NCBI RefSeq assembly: GCF_005870085.1
Contig: NZ_SZNM01000010.1
Location: 61,302-125,301, forward strand
DNA from: Aquibacillus sediminis
GTDB lineage: Bacteria; Bacillota; Bacilli; Bacillales; Amphibacillaceae
Reading direction: 5' to 3'
DNA length: 64,000 nt
Positions 29,247 through 36,890 of the stretch are shown piece after piece. Within the stretch, counting starts at the first letter, position 1. The number at the start of each line of letters is the position of its first letter. A program made the position numbers and the translations under genes. The notes beneath the pieces were generated by a model. That model did no database searches, was not told the origin of the DNA, and saw only the letters and a list, made by a program, of their open reading frames with translations.

Positions 29247-29261
29247 TAAAGTCTATAAAAA

Positions 29262-29293
29262 ATGCGATTGCCCACTTTTGGTGACAATCGCAT
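29262..29293. terminator. Hairpin between the YkvA-like gene and a minus-strand small gene
   Basis: ATGCGATTG (29262-29270) pairs perfectly with CAATCGCAT (29285-29293). AT-rich flanks on both sides suit a bidirectional terminator. Confidence 0.55.
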
Positions 29294-29318
29294 GAAAAAT
29301 TATAGCCAATAAAATATT

Positions 29319-29465
29319 TTATTGATCGTTATGATTTAAAGCTTGCTCTCTATATCCGCCAGCGATATCGGCCTTTTTAAATTCTTTGTTATAATGAATT
29401 TCTTGGGCCGCAGATAACTCCACGCCTTCCTTTTTTGTTGGTTGATATTGTGATTTTCTTGCCAT
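29319..29465 (-). CDS. Very small protein, possibly YfhE-like
   Basis: A 48-residue gene that is easy to miss. The translation starts MARKSQYQPTKKEGVELSAA, continues QEIHYNKEFKKADIAGGY and ends REQALNHNDQ. An agaaggga site lies eight to nine bases upstream of the ATG. The composition is hydrophilic and basic. The QE-x-HY-x-x-EFK-x-AD pattern recalls the small Bacillus proteins named YfhE, but I hold that name loosely. Spore-related expression is plausible for such proteins but not shown here. Confidence 0.6.
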   Translation of the reverse strand: MARKSQYQPTKKEGVELSAAQEIHYNKEFKKADIAGGYREQALNHNDQ

Positions 29466-29562
29466 TAAAAATCATCCCTTCTTTGTGTATTAGCTGAATA
29501 TGGATACTACTAGTTTACCCTTATAAAACATGAATAAAACATTGGCTGTAGAATGAGATTGA

Positions 29563-30205
29563 GATAGTTTTTGCCGCAATAAATATAGAACCCGACGTAA
29601 ATTATATGTAAGTATTAATTTCCTGGTTTGAATTGAGTGATTTACTATCGCTTCGGTAGAATATCCCGCATCCCGCTTGACGACCTTTAGCCTCGGTGCC
29701 GAGAGAGTCCTTGTCACGGCAGTTCCAGTGCCGTTTAGCGGTCGGAAGTGTCGAGAGAGTCCTTGTCACGGCAGTTCCAGTGCCGTTTAGCGGTCGGAAG
29801 TGTCGAGAGAGCCTTTGTCACGACAGTTACAGTGCCGTTTAGCGGTCGGAAGTGTCGAGAGAGCCTTTGTCACGGCAGTTCCAGTGATATTTAGCGGTCG
29901 GAAGTGTCGAGAGAGCCTTTGTCACGACAGTTACAGTGACATTTAGCCCTCGGAAGTGTCGAGAGAGCTCTTGTCACGGCAGTTCCAGTGCCGTTTAGCG
30001 GTCGGAAGTGTCGAGAGAGCCCCAGTCACGGCAGTTATAGCGACGATTTGCCCCTGAAAGTGTCGAGAGAGCTTTTGTCATGACTGATTCAGCAACATTA
30101 TAAGCACAAATCTGTCGAGAGAGTTTGGTGAATTACCGAAGCGGTCTTAGTTGCCGATCCATTTCTTTAGTTACGTCGGCGTTTCCACTCAATACGAGGT
30201 TTTTA
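29563..30205. repeat. Repeat element with an internal 52-base tandem array
   Basis: Inverted outer segments (CCGACGTAA near 29592 and TTACGTCGG near 30168; CGCTTCGGT near 29649 and ACCGAAGCG near 30134) enclose an array of exact period 52. The shared word CGAGAGAG begins at 29700, 29752, 29804, 29856, 29908, 29960, 30012, 30064 and 30116, giving eight full units. Each unit reads roughly CGAGAGAGTCCTTGTCACGG, CAGTTCCAGTGCCGTTTAGC, GGTCGGAAGTGT. Divergence rises toward the right end. The left flank matches the element at 35900-36000. Confidence 0.8.
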
Positions 30206-30224
30206 AAGTCATAATTTGTACCAA

Positions 30225-30263
30225 AAAACTACTCAAGCTTTTACACAAATTGCTCGAGTAGTT
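30225..30263 (-). terminator. Terminator of the HD-domain gene
   Basis: On the minus strand AAACTACTC-GAGC pairs with GCTT-GAGTAGTTT and is followed by TTTT. The left arm overlaps the gene's last codons. Confidence 0.6.
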
Positions 30264-30777
30264 TCTGGTAAGTAGAAAACAAAGCAGGTGATTCATCGAT
30301 GTTGGTAGTTAGACTTTCATAAATAGTAGAGTAATACCATTGTTGATCTTGCTTCCCGCGTTTAAAGGAATCCCAAATGGTTGAACCGATCTGTTGTTCA
30401 TTTTCCAAAATGGATGATAAATTATCGATTTTGTCTGCACAAACGACAAGTTTCGCTTCAAGTGGTGCTGTTTTGATTGCTTCAATGGTATGTTGTTTTC
30501 GCTCCTGCCAAGATAAGGATTTATCAGGTTCAGACGCATAGCTGACTAACCGGGCCACATCTACTCCGAATCGTTCTTCTATTTCTGTTAATGTACTATC
30601 CGTATCCTCGACGACGTCATGAAGCAATCCTGCAATGACAACATGCTCTGGATAATTTTGTTGCATGAGTAGCATGGCCACTCGATAAGGGTGGGAAATG
30701 TAGGGTGCGTGATCCATCTTTCTTTTTTGACCATCATGTTTGATTGTTGCATAAGAAATTGCATCCATTATTTTCAT
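30241..30777 (-). CDS. HD-domain phosphohydrolase ((p)ppGpp hydrolase-like)
   Basis: A metal-dependent phosphohydrolase of 178 residues whose N-terminal 125 residues look like the hydrolase part of SpoT/Rel. His and Arg residues occur in HDGQKRKMDHAPYISHPYRVA. The HD pair is in AGLLHDVVEDTD, and the distal Asp in CADKIDNLSSI. There is no synthetase or TGS domain, so it may resemble stand-alone alarmone hydrolases; nucleotide specificity is inference. The ATG has gcgaggtg upstream. A DUF2935 gene lies just upstream but a terminator separates them. Confidence 0.82.
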   Translation of the reverse strand: MKIMDAISYATIKHDGQKRKMDHAPYISHPYRVAMLLMQQNYPEHVVIAGLLHDVVEDTDSTLTEIEERFGVDVARLVSYASEPDKSLSWQERKQHTIEAIKTAPLEAKLVVCADKIDNLSSILENEQQIGSTIWDSFKRGKQDQQWYYSTIYESLTTNIDESPALFSTYQKLLEQFV

Positions 30778-30810
30778 GATTTCACCTCGCTACCATTATA
30801 ATCCTACAAA

Positions 30811-30846
30811 ATAAAAAAAGAAAAGGTAGCCGTATAGCCACCTTTC
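30811..30846 (-). terminator. Terminator of the DUF2935 gene
   Basis: On the minus strand AAAGGTGGC pairs with GCTACCTTT around TATACG and is followed by a long T-rich run. Confidence 0.7.
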
Positions 30847-30848
30847 AA

Positions 30849-31658
30849 TCAATGCGGGTCTGATGTTCTTGGCTTGGTAGGATCGCAGTTGGGTGGGGGA
30901 CTATTTTTGGATTGGGCCAGTTTCATTAAATAGTAACATTCTTCTCTTGCCATATGATCGGCCATTAATCCAGAGAACGTGCCCAGTACTTGCTCGGAAA
31001 GTTCCATTTCTTCCAATTCATGAAGAAATGTACGGAATAAATTTAATTCCACTTCCACGTCTTTATTGAATTTATTTAGTGCAGGGAAAGAATCAATGTT
31101 AGAGCGTAAGTATCCTGTTAACTCAATTGCTTTTAAATAGAATGTATCGAAGTGTTTGGAAAATTGGTGGCTCTTTTTCTTTAGTCTTTTTTCAACACCA
31201 TCCAATTGGTCGTTAATTGCACCGGCATGACCGGAAGCATCAACTAACCAGACGAGGTGATGGTGGAGTTCGTGGAATATGGGGGGTGCCTCTCCTTGTT
31301 TTAAATAATCTAGGATAAGTTGATACTCTTCAAGTTCATTCACCATGTGATTAATAAACGTAGGGGAGAGGTGAATACCAATCTTCCCTACTAAATGTCG
31401 CTTTATAATAGAAAGTTTTAATGTTTTGAATTTTTCTGCCGCTGCTTCTGCTTCTTTCGTGAACGAAATGGCATTCGATTCACTTAAAGCTCTAGATCGG
31501 TTAAGCAATTCGTCAAATTGACTGACGAAGCCTGTTGCCTTCTGGATGTCATCTGTTTCTTTTGGGAACAAAGAATCTCTAATAAATCGAGCATGATCAC
31601 CTAAAACTTGGAGCCAAAATTGATGTTCAAATGTAGCACTCTGTAAAAAACTAGGCAA
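30849..31658 (-). CDS. DUF2935 family protein
   Basis: A 269-residue, mostly helical protein with two related halves, each beginning with a conserved His/Glu-rich helix (ATFEHQFWLQVLGDHARFIRDS; FHELHHHLVWLVDASGHAGAI). Ferritin-like metal binding by these helices is plausible. The tail NSPPPNCDPTKPRTSDPH is short and disordered. The start is a TTG with aaaggggtgg upstream. The family occurs in spore-forming Firmicutes, and its function is not known to me. It is divergent from the CapA-like lipoprotein gene. Confidence 0.8.
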   Translation of the reverse strand: MPSFLQSATFEHQFWLQVLGDHARFIRDSLFPKETDDIQKATGFVSQFDELLNRSRALSESNAISFTKEAEAAAEKFKTLKLSIIKRHLVGKIGIHLSPTFINHMVNELEEYQLILDYLKQGEAPPIFHELHHHLVWLVDASGHAGAINDQLDGVEKRLKKKSHQFSKHFDTFYLKAIELTGYLRSNIDSFPALNKFNKDVEVELNLFRTFLHELEEMELSEQVLGTFSGLMADHMAREECYYLMKLAQSKNSPPPNCDPTKPRTSDPH

Positions 31659-31818
31659 GTCATTCCACCCCTTTATGCTAGTATCATTTCATCTTATTCA
31701 TTGTTTAATGAATTTATTATTGATTTATACTAGGATTGGATTTTTTGGCAATAATTGTTATAAAATGCCATCATGGATAAACAGATGTCGACAAATCTTT
31801 ACAGGAAAGGAGTAAAAT

Positions 31819-33021
31819 ATGCTGAAAATAGTAAGGGGTCAATCGATGTTGTTCATCGTATTGTCTCTATTAGTGCTCGTTGCTTGTACTGGTAACGAAG
31901 GAACAGAAAACAATGAAGATGATTCGGTTGAACAAATAAATAATCAAGCACAAGAGACGGAGGGGAAGAGCGACGAGCAACAACTTCCTGAAGAACCCAA
32001 AGAGGTTACAAATGAAATTACGGTTGCAGCGATAGGGGATTTATTAATACACGGTATACTCTATCAAGATGCTCGCACTACGGAAGGCTACGATTTTACG
32101 CCAATGTTTGAACAGGTAAAGCCATTTTTACAAAAGCCAACGATTACAATGGCAAACCAAGAAACGATGATAGGTGGTGAAGAGTTAGGTTTATCAACCT
32201 ATCCAAGGTTTAACAGTCCGCACGAAGTAGGGGATGCACTAAAAGAGGTAGGGGTAGATGTTGTGACGTTAGCGAATAACCATACGTTAGATGGAGGAGA
32301 ACCCGCTATCGAAAGCGCAATTAAACATTGGGAAACGCTTGATATGATGTATGCGGGTGCGTATAAAGATGAGGATGATCGAGATTCAATCCGTGTCCTG
32401 CATACAGATGAAAATATTGATGTCGCTTTTTTAAGTTATACATATGGAACAAATGGAATTCCAATACCAGAAGGCAAAAACTATTTAGTAAATCTTATTG
32501 ATAAAGACAAAATAGCAGCTGATATTGAGACGTCTAAGGAATTAGCAGATGTCATTATATTAAGCCTTCACTTTGGTACGGAATATCAACGGTTACCAAA
32601 TGACGAGCAAAAGGATTTAGTGCAATTTGCCGCGGATCAAGGCGTTCATGCAGTGATTGGGCATCATCCACATGTGCTTCAACCGGTTGATTGGGTCGAA
32701 GGGAAAGATGGAAACCGTACGTTTGTCGCCTATTCTTTGGGTAACTTCTTATCGGGACAAGATGAAATTTACCGACAAATAGGTGGGATGGTTAATTTTA
32801 CGATCGAAAAAGTAACAAAAGGAGAAGAGGAATCCATTAACATTAAGGATCCTAAATTTTTACCAACTTTTGTAACTAATTCAAATCGAAGGGATTTCAA
32901 GGTAATCCCCATGTATCAGTTGTCAGAAAATGAATTAGCAAATGCATCGAAATATTATCAAGATATAAAGAAGCATATGGCACAGTGGGTTCCTGAACTT
33001 GAATTTATAGAGAGTGAGTAA
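31819..33021 (+). CDS. CapA-family lipoprotein (metallophosphatase fold)
   Basis: A surface lipoprotein related to CapA/PgsA, the membrane-bound poly-gamma-glutamate synthesis protein. A signal peptide with lipobox LVAC puts the lipidated Cys at residue 23, followed by an acidic Gln/Glu-rich linker to about residue 68. The metallophosphatase-like motifs are AAIGDLLIHG, MANQETMIGG, TLANNHTLDGG and IGHHPHVLQPV. Length 400 is usual. No capB or capC genes are close, so it may be a stand-alone relative rather than a capsule gene. The ATG has aggaaaggag upstream. Confidence 0.87.
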   Translation: MLKIVRGQSMLFIVLSLLVLVACTGNEGTENNEDDSVEQINNQAQETEGKSDEQQLPEEPKEVTNEITVAAIGDLLIHGILYQDARTTEGYDFTPMFEQVKPFLQKPTITMANQETMIGGEELGLSTYPRFNSPHEVGDALKEVGVDVVTLANNHTLDGGEPAIESAIKHWETLDMMYAGAYKDEDDRDSIRVLHTDENIDVAFLSYTYGTNGIPIPEGKNYLVNLIDKDKIAADIETSKELADVIILSLHFGTEYQRLPNDEQKDLVQFAADQGVHAVIGHHPHVLQPVDWVEGKDGNRTFVAYSLGNFLSGQDEIYRQIGGMVNFTIEKVTKGEEESINIKDPKFLPTFVTNSNRRDFKVIPMYQLSENELANASKYYQDIKKHMAQWVPELEFIESE

Positions 33022-33141
33022 AGTTCATCAAGTCTGCTTCTATTAGGAGCAGGCTTGTCATATGTTAAATACAACTAATATTTGGTATACTGTGTAAGTA
33101 TGTGTTGGCGTTGCTATATTAGTATAGAAGGGGAATATGAA

Positions 33142-33957
33142 ATGGAATGGAAAAATATATATCGTGGCATGTTGATGGGGGCGAGTGATGTTGTTCCAGG
33201 TGTAAGTGGTGGAACGATTGCTGTCGTACTTGGCATCTATGATCGCCTTATCGATGCGATAAATGGATTCTTTAGTAAAGATTGGAGGAAACATCTTAGT
33301 TTCTTGCTTCCACTTGGTGTTGGTGTTGTCACTGCCATCTTACTTTTAGCAGATCTTATTGAATGGTTATTTGAACATTATCCTGGACCGACACAGTTTG
33401 CATTTTTAGGCCTTATTATTGGGGTGTTGCCATATCTTTTTCACAAATCAGAGGCTCGAACTACATTTAAGGGACACCATTTATTATTACTATTCATAGG
33501 GGCTGCTGTTGTTGCCTCCATGCTATTTTTCGGTGCTGGTGAAACAGAGCCAGTAAAACAATTTACCACTACAACTTATTTATGGTTATTTCTATCGGGG
33601 TTTGTTGCAAGTGGTGCAATGATATTACCGGGCATTAGTGGATCGTTTTTATTGTTGATCATTGGGTCGTATACAACTATCCTTAGTGCTGTATCGGAAT
33701 TAAATCTAAGTGTACTTGCAGTTGTGATAGTAGGAGTTGCTTTTGGAATTATCATTATGAGTAAGATTATCCACTTTTTCTTAGAGCGTTATACGACAGG
33801 TACATATGCCGTTGTGATTGGTTTAGTGATTGGTTCGGTGTTTGTTATTTTTCCTGGTTGGCCAACGACAGTTATGGCTATGCTTATTAGTGTCGTTACG
33901 TTTGCTTTTGGCTTGTCAGTTGCTTATATGTTGGGAAGAGTGGAGTACCAGCAATAA
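33142..33957 (+). CDS. popT: Polyprenyl-phosphate transporter PopT (DUF368)
   Basis: An integral membrane protein of 271 residues with about eight hydrophobic segments. Its two DUF368 signatures, SDVVPGVSGGTIAVVLGIYD and GAMILPGISGSFLLLIIG, are related repeats that probably meet in the membrane core. DUF368 proteins have been shown to flip undecaprenyl phosphate back across the membrane for cell-wall precursor recycling. The ATG at 33142 has agaagggg upstream; a longer reading from 33082 has no site and a Cys-rich, unlikely N-terminus. It stands alone between the CapA-like and thioredoxin genes. Confidence 0.85.
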   Translation: MEWKNIYRGMLMGASDVVPGVSGGTIAVVLGIYDRLIDAINGFFSKDWRKHLSFLLPLGVGVVTAILLLADLIEWLFEHYPGPTQFAFLGLIIGVLPYLFHKSEARTTFKGHHLLLLFIGAAVVASMLFFGAGETEPVKQFTTTTYLWLFLSGFVASGAMILPGISGSFLLLIIGSYTTILSAVSELNLSVLAVVIVGVAFGIIIMSKIIHFFLERYTTGTYAVVIGLVIGSVFVIFPGWPTTVMAMLISVVTFAFGLSVAYMLGRVEYQQ

Positions 33958-34022
33958 ACAGATTACTTGAATGTTAAGGTTCGAGATGGTACTTTTTTGC
34001 TAAAGAAAGGAGTTGAGTTTTC

Positions 34023-34343
34023 ATGAAGGCAATTAAAACAAGGGAAGAATTTAATGAAGTGATTAACTCTGATAAACCCGTTATTGTAAAGTTTTTTGCT
34101 GATTGGTGCCCCGATTGTAAACGTATGGATATGTTCATTGGGGATATCCTTGAAGAATATAAACAGTATGAGTGGTATGAGGTTAATAGTGATGAAGTAG
34201 AAGGGCTTGCCCAGGAACATGATGTGATGGGAATTCCAAGTCTTTTAATTTTCCAAAACGGTGAAAAGCTTGCGCATCAACATAGTGCCTATACGAAAAC
34301 ACCAGAAGAAGTAACTGAATTTTTACAACAACAGCTAGGTTAA
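34023..34343 (+). CDS. Thioredoxin-family protein
   Basis: A 106-residue thioredoxin fold with the active site FFADWCPDCKRMD (CPDC rather than CGPC) and the cis-Pro loop MGIPSLLIFQNGEK. It has no signal peptide, so it should act as a cytosolic thiol-disulfide reductase or peroxidase partner. The CPDC centre and divergent sequence separate it from housekeeping TrxA. The start has aaaggag upstream; a strong terminator follows. Confidence 0.9.
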   Translation: MKAIKTREEFNEVINSDKPVIVKFFADWCPDCKRMDMFIGDILEEYKQYEWYEVNSDEVEGLAQEHDVMGIPSLLIFQNGEKLAHQHSAYTKTPEEVTEFLQQQLG

Positions 34344-34349
34344 AGGGAG

Positions 34350-34381
34350 ATCCCGACTCAAAGATGAGTTGGGATTTTTTT
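34350..34381 (+). terminator. Terminator of the thioredoxin gene
   Basis: ATCCCGACTCA pairs with TGAGTTGGGAT around AAGA and is followed by a T-run. Confidence 0.85.
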
Positions 34382-34443
34382 GCCCGTGTTTGTTGTTCGT
34401 CATTATAAGGTGGTAGTCCATCCGAGTATGGGGGTAGGTAGTA

Positions 34444-34941
34444 ATGATAAGATCGGCAAATCAAGAGGATTTACAACGTATTATGGAAATCGTGGCTGCT
34501 TCAGTTGAAGTGATGAATGAACAAGGAAACTATCAATGGGATCATACATATCCAACCGTAGCAAACTATCAAACAGATTTGGACAACGAAGAATTATATG
34601 TCTATCAACAAGACGATGCAATTTTGGGTGTTGTGGCAATTAGTGAAAAGCCTCATAGTGAATACCCACTTATTCGGTGGAGTTATCCAGATCATGCATT
34701 GACAGTCAAGCGGCTAGCAGTGGATCCAGCCGCCCGTGGTAAAAGTATAGCAGATAACTTTTTTCAATTTGCTGAATTAGTTGCTAAAGAAAAAGGCATT
34801 CATTATTTAAAGACAGACACTTTTTCTAAAAATATATATGCCCAGCAATTATTTTTAAGAAACGGCTATCGTTTTGTTGAAGAGCGTAAACATGACGGAG
34901 ATCGTGATTCATTGTATTATTATGAAAAAGTGTGTACATAG
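34444..34941 (+). CDS. GNAT family N-acetyltransferase
   Basis: A 165-residue acetyltransferase with the acetyl-CoA site LAVDPAARGKSIADNFFQFA and the C-terminal GNAT strand AQQLFLRNGYRFVEE. The substrate cannot be predicted. The start has a gggggtaggt site about five bases upstream. It is followed, 20 bases on, by a small membrane protein gene with which it probably forms an operon. Confidence 0.86.
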   Translation: MIRSANQEDLQRIMEIVAASVEVMNEQGNYQWDHTYPTVANYQTDLDNEELYVYQQDDAILGVVAISEKPHSEYPLIRWSYPDHALTVKRLAVDPAARGKSIADNFFQFAELVAKEKGIHYLKTDTFSKNIYAQQLFLRNGYRFVEERKHDGDRDSLYYYEKVCT

Positions 34942-34961
34942 ATTGGATATCGAGGTGCTCT

Positions 34962-35135
34962 ATGCTTAAAAAAATAGTCAGTATAGTCTACTTAATCTTA
35001 GCTTGGTTGATGGCTGGTTTTGGAATATATATCGTTTTTAAAGAACAAAGTCTTCTCCATTTTTTGGTAGTAATAGTAGGGGTTATTAGTGTAATTATTG
35101 CCGAACGATATTTTAGACGGGTTTTTACGAATTGA
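34962..35135 (+). CDS. Small two-segment membrane protein
   Basis: A 57-residue hydrophobic protein with two probable membrane helices (IVSIVYLILAWLMAGFGIYI and FLVVIVGVISVIIA). The termini are positively charged (MLKKI and ERYFRRVF). The ATG at 34962 has atcgaggtg upstream. No family is recognised. It lies between the GNAT gene and a MarR regulator with its own promoter. Confidence 0.65.
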   Translation: MLKKIVSIVYLILAWLMAGFGIYIVFKEQSLLHFLVVIVGVISVIIAERYFRRVFTN

Positions 35136-35141
35136 GGTAGT

Positions 35142-35182
35142 TTGACATACAAAATAAGCTTTTTATATAATTACGTGTAATT
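35142..35182 (+). promoter_or_regulatory. MarR-gene promoter with overlapping inverted-repeat operator
   Basis: A near-consensus promoter, TTGACA (35142-35147) and TATAAT (35166-35171) with an 18-base spacer, is overlapped by the inverted repeat AATTAC-GT-GTAATT (35169-35182). The position suits autorepression by the MarR-type product encoded directly downstream. Confidence 0.7.
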
Positions 35183-35205
35183 AAAGCGGAGAGCGGGGTG
35201 AAGAT

Positions 35206-35670
35206 GTGGACGAGCAAAAATTGTATCAGCAGAAAAAGCAAGATCCCTCGTTGAAATTATTTGTCGTTCTCTCGAAGGCGTATCGGTCGATTACGGATCA
35301 AGTTATGGTAGATATACGTAAACAAGGATTGAACCCTACAGAGTTTGGTGTATTGGAGTTGTTGTTTCACCAAGGGGAACAACCATTGCAAAAAATTGGA
35401 GATAAAATATTATTAGCTAGTGGTAGTATTACGTATGTTGTAGATAAATTAGAACAAAAAGGCTATGTAAAAAGAAAGCCGTGTGATAATGATCGACGTA
35501 TTACGTATGCGGCAATTACAGATAGTGGAATGAATTTATTAAATGACATTTTCCCTAAACATTGGGAGCAAATTGAATCGATAACAAATGGATTAGATCA
35601 AGATGAGAAACAACAGGCAATTGCATTACTGAAAAAATTAGGTATGTATGCCGATGAACTTAAGTCTTAA
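35206..35670 (+). CDS. MarR-family transcriptional regulator
   Basis: A 154-residue winged-helix repressor of the MarR family. The wing and recognition region is LQKIGDKILLASGSITYVVD followed by KLEQKGYVKRKPCDNDRRITY. This resembles the MhqR/YkvE group that responds to quinone-like electrophiles; that subgroup call is tentative. A Cys lies in the wing (KPCDND). The start is a GTG with gcggggtg upstream. The strong promoter carries an inverted repeat, so autoregulation is likely. No obvious target dioxygenase or azoreductase gene is adjacent. Confidence 0.85.
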   Translation: MDEQKLYQQKKQDPSLKLFVVLSKAYRSITDQVMVDIRKQGLNPTEFGVLELLFHQGEQPLQKIGDKILLASGSITYVVDKLEQKGYVKRKPCDNDRRITYAAITDSGMNLLNDIFPKHWEQIESITNGLDQDEKQQAIALLKKLGMYADELKS

Positions 35671-35730
35671 AAAAGTGTTAAAATGTGATATTTATCACTG
35701 CGAGGAAATACCTATTGGTTTATGATGAAA

Positions 35731-35759
35731 TTGAGATTGGGATGTCTCTGCTCTATAAA
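35731..35759 (+). promoter_or_regulatory. Promoter of a candidate small RNA
   Basis: TTGAGA (35731-35736) and TATAAA (35754-35759) are 17 bases apart. It points into a structured, terminator-ended non-coding segment, not into a gene. Confidence 0.5.
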
Positions 35760-35765
35760 TAATAA

Positions 35766-35862
35766 CGATATAGTGCCTAGCACTGTATCCTTGAGAACTT
35801 GATTGTACGGGATCGTTCTCAGGAAGGATAGCGTTCACCATTGGTGAGCGCTATTTTTCTAT
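35766..35862 (+). ncRNA. Candidate structured small RNA
   Basis: About 95 bases with three successive stems. Stem 1 pairs GATATAGTGC (35767-35776) with GCACTGTATC (35780-35789). Stem 2 pairs CCTTGAGAAC (35789-35798) with GTTCTCAGG (35815-35823). Stem 3 is a terminator, ATAGCGTTCACC (35828-35839) with GGTGAGCGCTAT (35843-35854), then ATTTTTCT. A promoter sits at the right distance upstream and no reading frame is present. TATCCTT (35786-35792) can also pair with AAGGATA (35824-35830), so alternative folds exist. I cannot match it to a known RNA family. Confidence 0.5.
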
Positions 35863-35880
35863 ATTATTATGTTGTAATTA

Positions 35881-36465
35881 TAGGCTGTTTTCTAAAAGAT
35901 TGTTGTTTTGTCACAATAAACATAGCCTCCGAAGTAATTATGATAAAATTTCTTTATGACACTGAATCTGATTGAGTGTTATACCATCGCTTCGGCAGAA
36001 TACTCCGCTTTCCGCGGGCACGGCCTCAGCCTCCTCGTGAAGACCACACTGCGGGGTCTTCGGACTCGTGCTGTTCCCGCAGGACAAGGAACGCTAAGGC
36101 AGCGATGCATCGCACGAAGAAAATTGAACTTTATTTTCGAGTCTCCGTATTCTGCCTACGCTATAGTAATTTTCTGATCTAAGCTAGATAAAACACTTGA
36201 ACCAAATAACCGAGTCTGAGTGCACTATTATCTACGGGATAGGGAGCTTTTGTTGTACGTATACTCTAGTAATTTTCCTTAAAGAATTCGATAACACAGA
36301 AAGAGCGGAGAAAATACACCGGAGACTCCTGTGGGAGGAATGGCCTCTTTGGGAGACCTCGCAAGTGAGGGACGAACGAGCCTCATCAGCCACCCACGGA
36401 AAGCGTAGGTGTATTTTCGCAGCACTAGACTAGCACAACAATCCATACAAAAAGAGCCTAATCAT
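35881..36465. repeat. Complex non-coding repeat element, copy 2
   Basis: The left end, GGCTGTTTTCTAAAAG then GTTGTTTTGTCACAATA and CCTCCGAAGTAA, matches copy 1 at 19062. The right end (CAACAATCCATACAAAAAG near 36438-36456) also matches. The interior holds two GC-rich blocks in opposite orientation (about 35985-36085 and 36297-36415). Each has the words GAATACTCCGCTTTCCGCGG-like or GGAGACTCCTGTGGGAGGA-like that recur in Bacillaceae genomes as intergenic repeats. Short open frames across it are artefacts of the GC-rich blocks. Confidence 0.65.
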
Positions 36466-36558
36466 AAGATATAGTAAGTTTTGCTTGTGACCTATAAGGG
36501 TAAAGATAGAGTGTTGGTCATGATGAAGAATTATAAGCAATCGTGGGAGGTAACATCA

Positions 36559-36804
36559 TTGCGAGCACAAAATGTCGTCGTGTATATAAGTAATCAATGC
36601 GAGCAGAGTGATAAGTTGCTTCATTTTCTGGTTGAGAATAATATAAGTTTTGAAAAGAAAAATGTATCAGAGTATAAAGCAAATATGAAGGAGCTACAAC
36701 GATTGAATGTCTTCAGTACACCTGCAATATTTGTTGATGATCAAAAAGTATTAGGATTTCAAAAAAATCAATTGCAAAGATTAATAGGTATTTCTTCTTG
36801 GTAA
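36559..36804 (+). CDS. Glutaredoxin-like protein
   Basis: An 81-residue glutaredoxin/NrdH-like fold: VVVYISNQCEQSDKLLHFL at the N-terminus, the cis-Pro segment FSTPAIFVDDQKVLGF and a C-terminal helix. The active site is CEQS, a monothiol Cys-x-x-Ser form instead of CxxC. The TTG at 36559 has a perfect gtgggagg site eight bases upstream. The longer upstream reading (from 36481) adds a non-conserved leader. It stands right after the repeat element at 35881-36465. Function could be glutathionyl/bacillithiol-linked or structural; unknown. Confidence 0.75.
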   Translation: MRAQNVVVYISNQCEQSDKLLHFLVENNISFEKKNVSEYKANMKELQRLNVFSTPAIFVDDQKVLGFQKNQLQRLIGISSW

Positions 36805-36890
36805 ATCTAACCTAAAGATGAAAACTGGAACGATTTAACCACCTATCACATAGACTGTAATGAAATGACTTAAATAAAAGGGGTGTTCAC

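Noticed and set aside
29700..30150. CRISPR array
   Set aside because: The whole 52-base unit is conserved, with no unique spacers between short identical repeats. No cas genes are in the window.
35956..36433. Three short proteins within 35956-36433
   Set aside because: They lie in GC-rich repeat blocks shared with other intergenic regions, and have no ribosome sites or recognisable family.
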